From: Candidatus Blautia equi
Lineage (GTDB): Bacteria; Bacillota; Clostridia; Lachnospirales; Lachnospiraceae
Assembly (NCBI GenBank): GCA_018064695.1
Contig: JAGHUU010000308.1
Coordinates: forward strand, 1-24,128
Length of the DNA stretch: 24,128 nucleotides
Direction: 5' to 3'
Shown here in pieces: positions 1 through 7,614 of the stretch. Below the pieces are notes generated by a model, which did not search any database, was not told the DNA's origin, and worked only from the letters and a program-made list of their open reading frames with translations. The first letter of the stretch is position 1; every line of letters starts with the position of its first letter. The position numbers and the translations under genes were made by a program.

Positions 1-62
1 AAAAAAAAAAACCCCCCCACCGGGCCCCCGGCCCGGGCCTTTTTTCCCAAAAAAAAAAGCCC
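1..62. other. Homopolymer-rich low-complexity window end
   Basis: This stretch is almost entirely runs of a single base: A11, C7, blocks of C and G, T6, A10. It looks unlike anything else in the window. The G/C blocks are partly self-complementary, but there is no reading frame or recognisable site. The simplest explanation is poor consensus sequence at a contig end. A real GC-rich terminator behind the TetR gene, damaged by base-calling errors, is the alternative. Confidence 0.6.
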
Positions 63-63
63 C

Positions 64-88
64 CTGGTCCCTGTCCCCTTGTCCCGGT
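64..88. repeat. Possible REP-like repeat fragment
   Basis: The plus strand reads GGTCCCTGTCCCC, then TTGTCCCGGT. This resembles the GGTGCCTGTCCC-type repetitive extragenic palindromes that recur in many clostridial genomes, and the hairpin at 17428-17458, which carries GGTGCCTATCCCGGT on its minus strand. It lies seven bases past the TetR stop codon and next to the low-quality window end, as expected if an assembly stopped inside a dispersed repeat. The family assignment is from memory of the motif, not a search. Confidence 0.35.
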
Positions 89-94
89 TTTTAT

Positions 95-679
95 TTATGC
101 ACCAAAAGTATTCGCAAACAGCTCCATATGCATTCTGATACGGTTCAGAGCTGCGTCCTCCAGCTCCGGATTCCGGTCGCAGAGGTGGATCATGAGAGTA
201 ATAGGAGATACGAACTGAAAAGCCAGAAGGCGGGGATCCTCCTCAGTTAAAAGTCCCTCATCCATCATAGAGGCAAAGATCTCTGTGTACAGATTTTCCA
301 TGCCGGCCAGCTCCTGTCTGGCCATCTGCTCCTTCAGATCCTCGTTTCGGAACTGCTCCTGGGCGATCATTCTTCGCATCTTTCCCGCAAATGGGTCATG
401 GATCATGTCGTTGACACGCTCCATGGTCATCTCCACCAGCTCATCCAGGGAGGAAGGGATATCCTCCTCAGTGAGCTCCTGTCCGTAATGCTCATCATAA
501 TAGTCTTCAAACTGTTCGATCAGGGTATATAAAATGTCTTCTTTTCCCCTGTAATGGCGGTAGATGGAAGGGCCTTTGATTCCCACGGTCTCGCCGATCT
601 CATCCACGCCTGTGCCGTCATATCCTTTTTCAGAAAACAGCTCCAGGGCTGCTTCTGCGATCCTATCTCTGGTAGACAT
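95..679 (-). CDS. TetR/AcrR family transcriptional regulator
   Basis: A 194-residue protein of normal length for TetR repressors. Residues about 5-50 form the DNA-binding helix-turn-helix: it starts with TRDRIAEAALELFSEKGYDG and ends in the family hallmark GPSIYRHYRGKEDIL. The remaining helical part is the variable ligand-binding and dimerisation domain, so the inducer cannot be named. The start is supported by GGAGGA six bases before the ATG. It follows aspartokinase on the same strand with a 48-bp gap and no hairpin between, so the two are probably cotranscribed. No lysine- or threonine-related control is implied by this alone. No efflux pump is adjacent in the window; its target may lie beyond base 1. 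Family call is secure, specific role unknown. Confidence 0.93.
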   Translation of the reverse strand: MSTRDRIAEAALELFSEKGYDGTGVDEIGETVGIKGPSIYRHYRGKEDILYTLIEQFEDYYDEHYGQELTEEDIPSSLDELVEMTMERVNDMIHDPFAGKMRRMIAQEQFRNEDLKEQMARQELAGMENLYTEIFASMMDEGLLTEEDPRLLAFQFVSPITLMIHLCDRNPELEDAALNRIRMHMELFANTFGA

Positions 680-727
680 TTATCTTCCTCCGCTTCTTTT
701 CTGTACACTGAAGAGTGATTCCCGTAC

Positions 728-2047
728 TCAGCTCTTCTCCAGTGTGCGGTAGATGGTCTGAATTGCTTTTTCATAGCAGGATTCCGGTACGCCGACCAGC
801 AGATTCAGCTTGCCTGCGCCCTGATTGATGGTGCTGATCTCAATTCCTTCATCGGTGAGGGCCTGCAGCACCTGAATGTTGGCGTTGCTGGCCTCGGTGC
901 CCTTCTCTCCAACTACGGCGATCATGGAGAGGTTCTCCTTGATGCCCACAAAGTCAGGCTGAAGGACATTTTTGATCTCCTCGATCAGCTCCTCCTTGCA
1001 GGTGTCAAGAATGTCACTTCGGATCACCAGCGTTACGGTGTCGATGCCGGTAAGGCACTGCTCAAACGGAATATTGCGGCGTTTCAGAATATCCAGCATA
1101 ATAGCGCTGAAGCCTGCGCCGTCGCTCACCATAACCTTCTCCACCTGGATGACGGTCATGCCCTGTCTTCCCGCCACGCCTGTGATGGAGTAACGGTCCA
1201 CATCCTTAGGGAGCTTGCGCACGATCATTGTGCCCGGATCATCCGGCTGGTTGGTATTTCTGATGTTGATCGGAATTCCCGCACCGGAGGCCGGAAGTAC
1301 GGCATCGGTATGCAGTACGGACGCGCCCATATAGGAAAGGGTGCGGAGCTCGCGGTAGCTTAAATAGCGGACGCTGCGCGGATTCTCAATAATGCGCGGG
1401 TCTGCTGCCAGAAGTCCGGATACATCCGTCCAGTTTTCGTAGAGCTCTGCATCGATGGCCAGAGCCACCAGACTGCCGGTGACATCGGAGCCGCCTCTGG
1501 AAAAGGTGTGGATCACATCGTCGGCATCTGCGCCGTAAAAGCCTGCCACTACCACCCGCTCCAGCGGATAAAGGGCAGCTTTCATGGTTCGCATGGTAAG
1601 CTTCATGTTTAAGGTGCCGTCCTCATTAAAGGAGATGCACCATGCAGGGTCTACAAAGGTGTAGCCGAGATAGGCTGCCAGGATTCTGGAGTTCAGGTAC
1701 TCTCCGCGGCTGGCCACATAGGCCTCACGCGGACATTCCTTCAGATGTTTTCTGAGGGTCTCGATCTCCCCCTCCAGAGGAAACTGTATGCCCAGATCGT
1801 CTATGATCTCCTGAAATCTGTTCTGAATTGCCAGTAATGTATCTTCAAAGTCTTTGCCTTCGCTTGCAAGCGCATAGGCCTTAAGCAGAAGGTCGGTCAC
1901 CTTGATATCATCTTTAAATCTTTTGCCGGGCGCGGAAGCCACCACGTATTTTCTTCTGGGATCAGAGAGCACGATATCTCTCACTTTTCTGAACTGTCCC
2001 GCATCTGCCAGAGAAGTTCCTCCAAATTTGGTCACGATCTTTTCCAT
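728..2047 (-). CDS. Aspartate kinase (aspartokinase)
   Basis: Phosphorylates L-aspartate with ATP, the first step of the lysine, threonine, methionine and diaminopimelate pathway in the cytoplasm. The 439-residue protein begins with the kinase motif KFGGTS (7-12). It contains SRGEYLNSRILAAYLGY and SRGGSDVTG (from about residue 183), which form the aspartate and ATP sites. Two C-terminal ACT domains, with MIAVVGEKG and STINQGAGKLNLLVGV, are the usual allosteric amino-acid sensors. There is no homoserine dehydrogenase fused to it, so it is monofunctional. The start has GGAGG at 2058-2062, ten bases upstream. The 3' neighbour is a TetR gene. I looked for a lysine riboswitch in the AT-rich upstream region (2048-2250) and saw none. 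Which feedback inhibitor applies cannot be read, so no isozyme symbol is given. Confidence 0.96.
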   Translation of the reverse strand: MEKIVTKFGGTSLADAGQFRKVRDIVLSDPRRKYVVASAPGKRFKDDIKVTDLLLKAYALASEGKDFEDTLLAIQNRFQEIIDDLGIQFPLEGEIETLRKHLKECPREAYVASRGEYLNSRILAAYLGYTFVDPAWCISFNEDGTLNMKLTMRTMKAALYPLERVVVAGFYGADADDVIHTFSRGGSDVTGSLVALAIDAELYENWTDVSGLLAADPRIIENPRSVRYLSYRELRTLSYMGASVLHTDAVLPASGAGIPINIRNTNQPDDPGTMIVRKLPKDVDRYSITGVAGRQGMTVIQVEKVMVSDGAGFSAIMLDILKRRNIPFEQCLTGIDTVTLVIRSDILDTCKEELIEEIKNVLQPDFVGIKENLSMIAVVGEKGTEASNANIQVLQALTDEGIEISTINQGAGKLNLLVGVPESCYEKAIQTIYRTLEKS

Positions 2048-2186
2048 TATTTCAATTCCTCCAGGTTGTCGTCCAAAATAAACTCTCTATATATTCTCAT
2101 GTTTACAGGATTATTTCTATAGTTTTCCGCAGTTTTCTGTGCTTTTCTATTTATTTTATAAGGCGCCGGCAGATTGCATAATATTC

Positions 2187-2215
2187 TTGAAGAATAGAAA
2201 CAAACATAATATAAT
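2187..2215 (+). promoter_or_regulatory. SigA-type promoter of the GGDEF gene
   Basis: TTGAAG (2187-2192) and TATAAT (2210-2215) are separated by 17 bases, a near-consensus vegetative promoter. Transcription would start near 2222, about 45 bases before the start codon at 2266. The 140 bases between this element and the aspartokinase start are AT-rich, and I could not pick a convincing aspartokinase promoter in them. Confidence 0.7.
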
Positions 2216-2265
2216 AAGAATAGTATGCGGAACTATGTCTGCATGCTGAAATGGAGGTGAATTTC

Positions 2266-3411
2266 ATGAAAGACCAGATCATTGCAGTGGAGATCTTTGC
2301 GCTCCTTATGTCTGCTATTATTCTTTACGGCAGCCTTTTTCATACGGAGCAGAAATCCAGCTTAAGAAAAGCACTGAATTATCTGATCATTGTAAATATG
2401 ATTGCCCTGTTTGCGGACATGTTATCCTGGGTCTATGACGGAATGCCGGAGCACCTTATGCTCCTGAACGTCACCACACTTTTATCCATGCTCATGAGCA
2501 TCGTTCTGACAGGCGTTTTTCTCTACTACGTTTATCAGTATATCTCTGAAAAAAGTGCCATCATCCTTGGTCCGGTCCGGATCGTCCTGATCTGTGCTCT
2601 GCTGGTTCTTTCTATCGTATGCATCACCATTGCCAGCACCAAAGGATACATGTACACTTTTGAGGATGGCTATTATATGCCGGGAGAATTTTATGATCTG
2701 TATATTGCAGATAACGTTCTCAACCTGGCAATTGCGGCGCTTATCATTTTCAGCTCTGTACGCTACCTGAGCCGCCGGGACATCCTGGCTATCTCCTCCT
2801 ATGTGGTGATCCCATCTATCTCCATGCTGATCAATCTGGTAAACCCGGATTTCTCCATGTTTTATCCGGCCAGCTCTGTTTCCATTCTGGTCATCTACAT
2901 CCTGCTCCATGCCGAGCGGGAGAGACAGTTCCTGGAGGAGGAGCTTCGCCATGCCGAGCATGCCACCCGCGATGAGCTCACCGGTCTTTTAAACCGCCGT
3001 TCCTATATGGAATTTCTGGAAAGCACGGAGGATCCGAACCAGCGCATCGGTGTCATTTTCTGTGATATCAACGGCCTTAAATATACCAACGAACAGCAGG
3101 GAACCGCAGCCGGTGATAAGCTGATCTGCGATTTTGCCAGCCTTTTAAAGATCCACTTCCGAAAGAGAGAGATCTTCCGCATCAACGGTGACGAGTTCGT
3201 GATTCTTCTTCCGGGCATCTCCGAGGCTCTTATGGAGACCCGCCTTCACAAAGTAGAATCCACCATGAAGGAATTTGAGTTCCCGCTTGCAAGCATGGGC
3301 TGCTGTCATGGAAGCCGTGCCGAGCTCACATATCTTCTGAAGCAGGCCGAGGCTAACATGCAGGAGCAGAAGCTCGCATTTTATCAGCAGTACCCACTCT
3401 TTAAACATTAA
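2266..3411 (+). CDS. Membrane protein with GGDEF (diguanylate cyclase-like) domain
   Basis: A 381-residue protein. About six or seven hydrophobic segments fill residues 5-215, followed by a short helical linker and a GGDEF domain from about 225 to the end. GGDEF domains make cyclic di-GMP from two GTP or bind GTP. DELTGLLNRR (about 236-245) is canonical. The signature is NGDEF (307-311), with Asn for the first Gly. The usual NxxGHxxGD is NEQQGTAAGD, and the late ADxxMY is AEANMQ. No RxxD inhibitory site lies before the signature. Activity is therefore possible but not assured. The start is set by GGAGGTG (2253-2259), six bases before this ATG; the in-frame ATG at 2251 overlaps that ribosome site and is unlikely. 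The N-terminal part is an unassigned membrane sensor. Confidence 0.9.
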   Translation: MKDQIIAVEIFALLMSAIILYGSLFHTEQKSSLRKALNYLIIVNMIALFADMLSWVYDGMPEHLMLLNVTTLLSMLMSIVLTGVFLYYVYQYISEKSAIILGPVRIVLICALLVLSIVCITIASTKGYMYTFEDGYYMPGEFYDLYIADNVLNLAIAALIIFSSVRYLSRRDILAISSYVVIPSISMLINLVNPDFSMFYPASSVSILVIYILLHAERERQFLEEELRHAEHATRDELTGLLNRRSYMEFLESTEDPNQRIGVIFCDINGLKYTNEQQGTAAGDKLICDFASLLKIHFRKREIFRINGDEFVILLPGISEALMETRLHKVESTMKEFEFPLASMGCCHGSRAELTYLLKQAEANMQEQKLAFYQQYPLFKH

Positions 3412-3473
3412 GGAGGACACTTACGTCTACCACCATCGTACTTATTCAGCATCATTAGAATACATAAGCACAT

Positions 3474-3524
3474 AAAAAGGATCTGTCTCATCGGCATCAC
3501 GCAGATGAAAACAGATCCTTTTTT
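3474..3524. terminator. Bidirectional terminator, GGDEF gene / 151-aa gene
   Basis: AAAAAGGATCTGT (3474-3486) pairs perfectly over 13 bp with ACAGATCCTTTTT (3511-3523), with T-rich tails for both strands. It lies between two convergent genes and can end both transcripts. Confidence 0.9.
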
Positions 3525-3529
3525 ATGCT

Positions 3530-3985
3530 TTATAACGCTTTCTTTTTCTTATACAGCTCCACCGGCATGGACAGGATATCCCATACAAACCGGTTGTTGT
3601 CGCAGTCCATTCCGCCGCAGTCGATGACGTCCATATGCTTCAGCAGCCACTGGCAGAACAGCTTCACCGGCTTTCTGACCGGCAGGTATTTATGAAACTT
3701 AAGCACCAGGAAACAGCCCTCCTGAATGGCAAAATGCCCCAGGAGCTCCACCGCCAGGGATGTGGTGGTGATGCGCAGCACCTGTCCCGATTTCTTTTTG
3801 TGCTTCCACTTCAGATACTCCGCCAGGTGAAGCGCCCTGGATAGGCTGTAGCCCATGTACGCCTTCAGCGCCTGGTCGTTTACTACGTGAACCGTCTGTT
3901 CCCCATAGCGGACGCGGAGCCCGTGAAACAGCTCCTCATAGCCTGTCGGAAGCGGTCCTCTGTCAAAAGTCTTTTTATCCATCAT
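3530..3985 (-). CDS. Unrecognised basic 151-residue protein
   Basis: I do not recognise a family. The protein is rich in Lys, His and aromatic residues, has no signal peptide or clear membrane segment, and ends in a Lys-rich tail. A mid-region (HLAEYLKWKHKKKSGQVLRI) is strongly basic. Later there is IDCGGMDCDNN with two Cys, perhaps a fold or metal feature. It is the last gene of the ABC-Ldh operon: its first ATG lies six bases after the stop codon of the Ldh-family gene. Its ribosome site GAGGA is inside the last codons of that gene, so translation is probably coupled. A second ATG directly follows the first and could be used. It ends just before the 3474-3524 terminator. The size, codon use and operon position favour a real gene. 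Confidence 0.75.
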   Translation of the reverse strand: MMDKKTFDRGPLPTGYEELFHGLRVRYGEQTVHVVNDQALKAYMGYSLSRALHLAEYLKWKHKKKSGQVLRITTTSLAVELLGHFAIQEGCFLVLKFHKYLPVRKPVKLFCQWLLKHMDVIDCGGMDCDNNRFVWDILSMPVELYKKKKAL

Positions 3986-3991
3986 ATAAGA

Positions 3992-5113
3992 TCAGTCCTC
4001 AAACGGGAATTTGTAATCCAGACCGCACTCATCGCGGAGGGCAATAAACTCTTTCTGGATGGTCTCACCAACAGGAACGCCCTTGTCCTTGCGGTCCTGC
4101 CATGCAAGATATTCCTTCTCACCTGCGGTATAAATACGCTCAGCACCCGGTGCCTTTTCAGAAGCACGAAGGCCGCGGCAGATGCTTCCTGCTGTCTCCT
4201 TAAAGGTATCAAGACCCATAAAGAATTCAGGATTGATCACAAAGAAGAAATGACCCAGGCGATACATCTGATTATTTCCGTCAGCATCTTTGCCGCTCAG
4301 GGCTTTCATGAACGGGCCGCCTGCAAGTGCGGAGGAAAGGATCTCCACGATGGTTGTAAAGCCATATCCCTTGAATCCGCCGGTCTCCTCGCCGATTCCT
4401 CCAATAGAGAGAAGGGCGCAGTTGCCTTTTCTCATCTCTTTTAAGATCTCACCGGAATCAGTCATGGTTCCGCCGTCCTTTGTCACTACAAGACCTGCCG
4501 GGGTTGGTTTTCCGCTGCGCTCGTAGTACTCGATCTTACCGTTCTGTACAATGGAGGTCGCACAGTCAAAGTTGAATGGGAATTCCTCATCTGTAGGCAT
4601 GGTAAAGGTCAGAGGATTGGTTCCCATCATAGGCTCCACACCGAAGGTAGGTGCCACAGATGGGCGGGCATTGGTTCCGGAGATACCGATCATGCCGGCT
4701 TTCTCTGCCATAGTGGTCCAGTATCCGGCTATGCCGTAATGGGTGGAATTAAAGATGGTTCCTCCTGCCATGCCATAGATCTTTGCCTTCTCGATAAGCA
4801 TCTCCATCATCTTATGGCTGGCTACCATTCCCATACCGTTGTTTGCATCCATAACCACTGTGGTAGGGGTCTCTTTAACGATGTCAATCTTGGTTACAGG
4901 AAGCAGGGTTCCGTTTTTGATTCGGTCAAGATAGATCGGTTTAAAGCGGTTGCAGCCGTGGCTCTCAATACCGCGGCGGTCAGATTCCAGAAGTACATCC
5001 GCACAGATCTTTGCATCCTCCTCCGGAACTCCGTATTTTTTAAATACATCGATCATAAATTTTTCTGTCAATTCCCAGGAGACATAAGGTCTTGTTTCAA
5101 CACTTGTAGCCAT
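3992..5113 (-). CDS. Ldh-family (malate/L-lactate/ureidoglycolate type) NAD(P)-dependent dehydrogenase
   Basis: A 373-residue member of the Ldh_2/YlbC family, which reduces or oxidises 2-oxo/2-hydroxy acids or cyclic imino acids with NAD(P)H and is unrelated to classical lactate dehydrogenase. Family hallmarks are present: DRRGIESHG (45-53) with the substrate-binding Arg47 and catalytic His52, NSTHYGIAGYW (122-132), and the Asn-Pro loop in GTNPLTF. The protein is full length with no signal peptide. Possible activities are malate, sulfolactate, ureidoglycolate or piperideine-2-carboxylate chemistry; no allantoin or proline-related genes are nearby to choose between them. The start has AGAGGA a few bases upstream. 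It begins 33 bp after the ABC permease stop, so it is cotranscribed with the transporter, an unusual pairing. The specific substrate is unknown. Confidence 0.92.
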   Translation of the reverse strand: MATSVETRPYVSWELTEKFMIDVFKKYGVPEEDAKICADVLLESDRRGIESHGCNRFKPIYLDRIKNGTLLPVTKIDIVKETPTTVVMDANNGMGMVASHKMMEMLIEKAKIYGMAGGTIFNSTHYGIAGYWTTMAEKAGMIGISGTNARPSVAPTFGVEPMMGTNPLTFTMPTDEEFPFNFDCATSIVQNGKIEYYERSGKPTPAGLVVTKDGGTMTDSGEILKEMRKGNCALLSIGGIGEETGGFKGYGFTTIVEILSSALAGGPFMKALSGKDADGNNQMYRLGHFFFVINPEFFMGLDTFKETAGSICRGLRASEKAPGAERIYTAGEKEYLAWQDRKDKGVPVGETIQKEFIALRDECGLDYKFPFED

Positions 5114-5146
5114 ATTTCTTTCCTCTCTTTTATGTTAATCAGTTTT

Positions 5147-6751
5147 TTATAAAGACTCAAACCTTGCAGCACCCTTTGTATCCAGCCAGCGGGTCAGAAG
5201 GATGCTGAGAACAGCGGTAATAACGGCGGTGATCTCCAGATGTACCATCACGCTGTATTTCTCCCAGAAGAAGTAATAGCTTCCAAGCAGAATTGCCATC
5301 ACAAGCAGAGTTCCAAGCCATGCAATGACAAGATTCAGGCTGGATTTGATCGGCATGGTTTCAGAAGTCCAGGTAAAGTTCGGTCTTAACACACCGATGA
5401 CCAGGCCAAAGGCTCCGCTGAACCAGATAAACAGGCAGCTGTACAGTGTAACCACCAGAATATCCATGGCGCTCATCTTAAACACATAGCCAAGGCTCAC
5501 TGCGCCAAAGATAGCGGAAGGCAGATTCAGGACCACGTGAAGCTTCAGTTTGGCACGAAGCACATCCTTTCCGGAAACCGGAAGCACGTGGGAGATCCAG
5601 AGTGTCTTACCCTCCAGGGAAACGGACGGTGTGGAAACAGCGTCCAGCCACCCTATCATGGATACCATAATGAACACGATGGCAGGGAAAAACTGTTTTA
5701 CCTGCGGCAGGAAAATAAACGCGGTGGTCACTGCATCTCTTATGAGCTCCTGTTTATACAGGGCGAAAATTGCAATAGCCGGCAGCAGCGCAATACCAAG
5801 GCCTGCATTCAGCATATAAGTAGGGCTGCTGGTAAAGTGCTTCAGTTCCTTCATAAACAGAGCTGTCTTATAGCTTCTGGCGATTCCATCCTTTACAGGT
5901 CCCTTATTTCTGGCAGTCTCAGGTGCTCTGGTAACGATCATGTTAAAGGTTTTGGTGAGGATCACAAGGCATGCGACGATCGTCACAGCTGTGAGGCCGG
6001 TGAAGAACAGCATGGCACGTACATCACCCATGGCAGCAAGACCGATCTGATAGAACAGTCCCAGCCACTTTTTAAACGCATCCAGGATCTGACGGATATT
6101 TACTACAAAGCCCTCCAGGAAGGTGGACATGTTAAAGCATACATAATAATACGCACCCAGGAAAGCCAGTGTGAGAATGACTACCAGAAAGCTTCTGTTC
6201 TTCATGCGGGAAGCGATCAGAGCTACGATCCAGCCAAGCGCACAGGTCAGAACGGTGACAAAAAGAGTGATGATGAAGGTCAGTAAAATGCCAAACACCA
6301 CTGCCAGTGCCGGCAGCTTCTGGAAGATCAGCACATAGGCCATAGCCGGGATCCACACAATGCCGCTGTAAAGAAGGCTGAGTCCGAACACCAGCGCAAT
6401 TCTGCTGATCAGGATCACAGATGGCGGAATCGGCATAGACAGCAGCTGCTCATTATCCTTTGCCATATAGAGCGCGGAATAAGTATTAAACACACTTCCA
6501 AATACGCCCAGGGCGATGGAGATAATGGAGATCACCGCAAAGAACATCTCCGGATAACCGGCTTCAAAAAGGGGATCTCCCATCAAAAATGACAGTCCAA
6601 AGAAAGCAGCCACCAGGAACAGCATCAGAAGAGTAAACAGCACGTACATGCCAATGATACCGGCCTTTGACCTGCTCTTATTCTTTTTTCCGTTTACATA
6701 GTAGGAGCGGAAGCATTCTTTAAACTGCTTCTTAATTAACGCTTTCAGCAC
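5147..6751 (-). CDS. ABC-2 type multi-membrane-helix exporter permease
   Basis: A 534-residue membrane protein with roughly a dozen hydrophobic segments, starting near residue 33 (GIIGMYVLFTLLMLFLVAAF), and short charged loops. Its length and pattern match the large single-chain permeases that pair with an adjacent ATPase in Firmicutes exporters. The translation starts at GTG (6749-6751), with GGAGGG overlapping the end of the ATPase gene seven bases upstream; only three bases separate the two genes. No substrate-binding protein is encoded with it, consistent with export rather than import. The N-terminus (KQFKECFRSYYVNGKKNKSR) is cytoplasmic and basic. The cargo, such as a peptide, lipid or drug, cannot be deduced. 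Its downstream neighbour is the Ldh-family enzyme. Confidence 0.93.
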   Translation of the reverse strand: MLKALIKKQFKECFRSYYVNGKKNKSRSKAGIIGMYVLFTLLMLFLVAAFFGLSFLMGDPLFEAGYPEMFFAVISIISIALGVFGSVFNTYSALYMAKDNEQLLSMPIPPSVILISRIALVFGLSLLYSGIVWIPAMAYVLIFQKLPALAVVFGILLTFIITLFVTVLTCALGWIVALIASRMKNRSFLVVILTLAFLGAYYYVCFNMSTFLEGFVVNIRQILDAFKKWLGLFYQIGLAAMGDVRAMLFFTGLTAVTIVACLVILTKTFNMIVTRAPETARNKGPVKDGIARSYKTALFMKELKHFTSSPTYMLNAGLGIALLPAIAIFALYKQELIRDAVTTAFIFLPQVKQFFPAIVFIMVSMIGWLDAVSTPSVSLEGKTLWISHVLPVSGKDVLRAKLKLHVVLNLPSAIFGAVSLGYVFKMSAMDILVVTLYSCLFIWFSGAFGLVIGVLRPNFTWTSETMPIKSSLNLVIAWLGTLLVMAILLGSYYFFWEKYSVMVHLEITAVITAVLSILLTRWLDTKGAARFESL

Positions 6752-6754
6752 GTC

Positions 6755-7507
6755 TTATCCCTCCATTTCTCCGGCAGGCTTACTTGCTGCCGCCATGGCG
6801 TTTAACTCATCCATCTCGAGGAATACAGACTCAAGGCTGGTATCGCCCTTCACCTCTTCCATGGTTCCGGAGCGCATCAGCCTGCCGCTTTTAATGATGG
6901 CTACTTTATCGCAGAGTTTTTCCGCAACCTCCAGAACGTGGGTGGAGAAGAAAATTGCACAGCCCTTGTCGCACATCTCTCTCATCATCTCTTTCAGGAT
7001 GTGAGAAGCCTTAGGGTCCAGACCTACAAAAGGCTCGTCCATGATAATAAGCTTTGGCTCATGCATCCATGCTGCAATGATGGCCAGCTTCTGTTTCATA
7101 CCATGGGAGTATGCGGAGATCAGCTGTCCCAGATCTCCGGTAAGTTCAAAGGTATCTGCCAGAGCGTGGATGCGTTCCTTTCGATCTGCGGTGCTGACAC
7201 CGTAAATATCGCCGACAAAATTCAGGTACTGCATTCCGGTCATGTACTCGTAAAGATCCGGGTTATCAGGGATATAGGCTATTTTTTTCTTGCAGCCGAT
7301 AGGATCTGCCTTCACAGACACGCCATCAACAGAGATCTCTCCCTCATCAAACTGCAGGATTCCCACAACACTCTTGATGGTGGTGGTTTTTCCGGCTCCG
7401 TTGTGACCGATGAATCCGTAGATCTCACCCGGCTGAATATGCAGGGACAGATCGTCCACTGCCACTTTGGATCCGTAACTCTTTGTAAAATGATCTATTC
7501 TGAGCAT
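6755..7507 (-). CDS. ABC transporter ATP-binding protein
   Basis: The 250-residue energy-coupling subunit for the permease downstream. Walker A is GHNGAGKTT (34-42), the signature is YSHGMKQ (133-139, a common exporter variant of LSGGQ), Walker B is LIIMDE (153-158), and the H-loop is STH with His190. The start at 7507 is chosen because AAGGAGG lies eight bases upstream. The frame stays open upstream to 7594, but that stretch is the promoter and operator DNA, so a longer protein is not credible. The gene opens an operon of ATPase, permease, Ldh-family oxidoreductase and a 151-residue protein. Control is described under the promoter and palindromes at 7544-7594. Confidence 0.96.
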   Translation of the reverse strand: MLRIDHFTKSYGSKVAVDDLSLHIQPGEIYGFIGHNGAGKTTTIKSVVGILQFDEGEISVDGVSVKADPIGCKKKIAYIPDNPDLYEYMTGMQYLNFVGDIYGVSTADRKERIHALADTFELTGDLGQLISAYSHGMKQKLAIIAAWMHEPKLIIMDEPFVGLDPKASHILKEMMREMCDKGCAIFFSTHVLEVAEKLCDKVAIIKSGRLMRSGTMEEVKGDTSLESVFLEMDELNAMAAASKPAGEMEG

Positions 7508-7543
7508 CTCAGCTTCCTCCTTAATAGTGCTCCTCATCTTTTG

Positions 7544-7562
7544 TATATCGCACTTCGATATA
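7544..7562 (-). promoter_or_regulatory. Operator palindrome 2 (TATATCG-N5-CGATATA)
   Basis: The second copy, with arms identical to the first and extendable to 9 bp (TGTATATCG / CGATATACA). The start-to-start distance is 24 bp, a little over two helical turns, so two dimers could sit on nearly the same face. It covers the predicted transcription start of the ABC operon. Confidence 0.75.
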
Positions 7563-7565
7563 CAC

Positions 7566-7594
7566 AGTATATCGCGCCTCGATATATATGTCAA
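7566..7594 (-). promoter_or_regulatory. Near-consensus SigA promoter of the ABC-Ldh operon
   Basis: On the minus strand a perfect TTGACA (7594-7589) and TATACT (7571-7566) are spaced by exactly 17 bases. Predicted start is near 7559, giving a leader of about 50 bases to the ATG at 7507. The spacer is almost entirely occupied by one of two tandem palindromes, a typical repressor arrangement. The -35 box begins only 20 bases past the stop codon of the secreted-protein gene. Confidence 0.85.
7568..7586 (-). promoter_or_regulatory. Operator palindrome 1 (TATATCG-N5-CGATATA)
   Basis: A perfect inverted repeat with 7-bp arms and a 5-base centre, inside the spacer and overlapping the -10 box of the ABC operon promoter. 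A bound dimer here would block RNA polymerase. Together with the identical arms 24 bp downstream it forms a tandem operator. The regulator is not adjacent in the window. PadR- or GntR-type repressors often control such exporters, but that is inference. Confidence 0.75.
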
Positions 7595-7614
7595 ATACTA
7601 TTTTGGTACACAGA

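Noticed and set aside
2048..2186. Lysine riboswitch before aspartokinase
   Set aside because: The region is AT-rich and only about 140 bases before the opposing promoter; no conserved lysine riboswitch core or terminator stem was seen.
2251..2265. Upstream ATG for the GGDEF gene
   Set aside because: It overlaps GGAGGTG, the ribosome site that is correctly spaced for the ATG at 2266.
7508..7594. N-terminal extension of the ABC ATPase
   Set aside because: The extension is translated promoter and operator DNA, and a strong ribosome site precedes the ATG at 7507.
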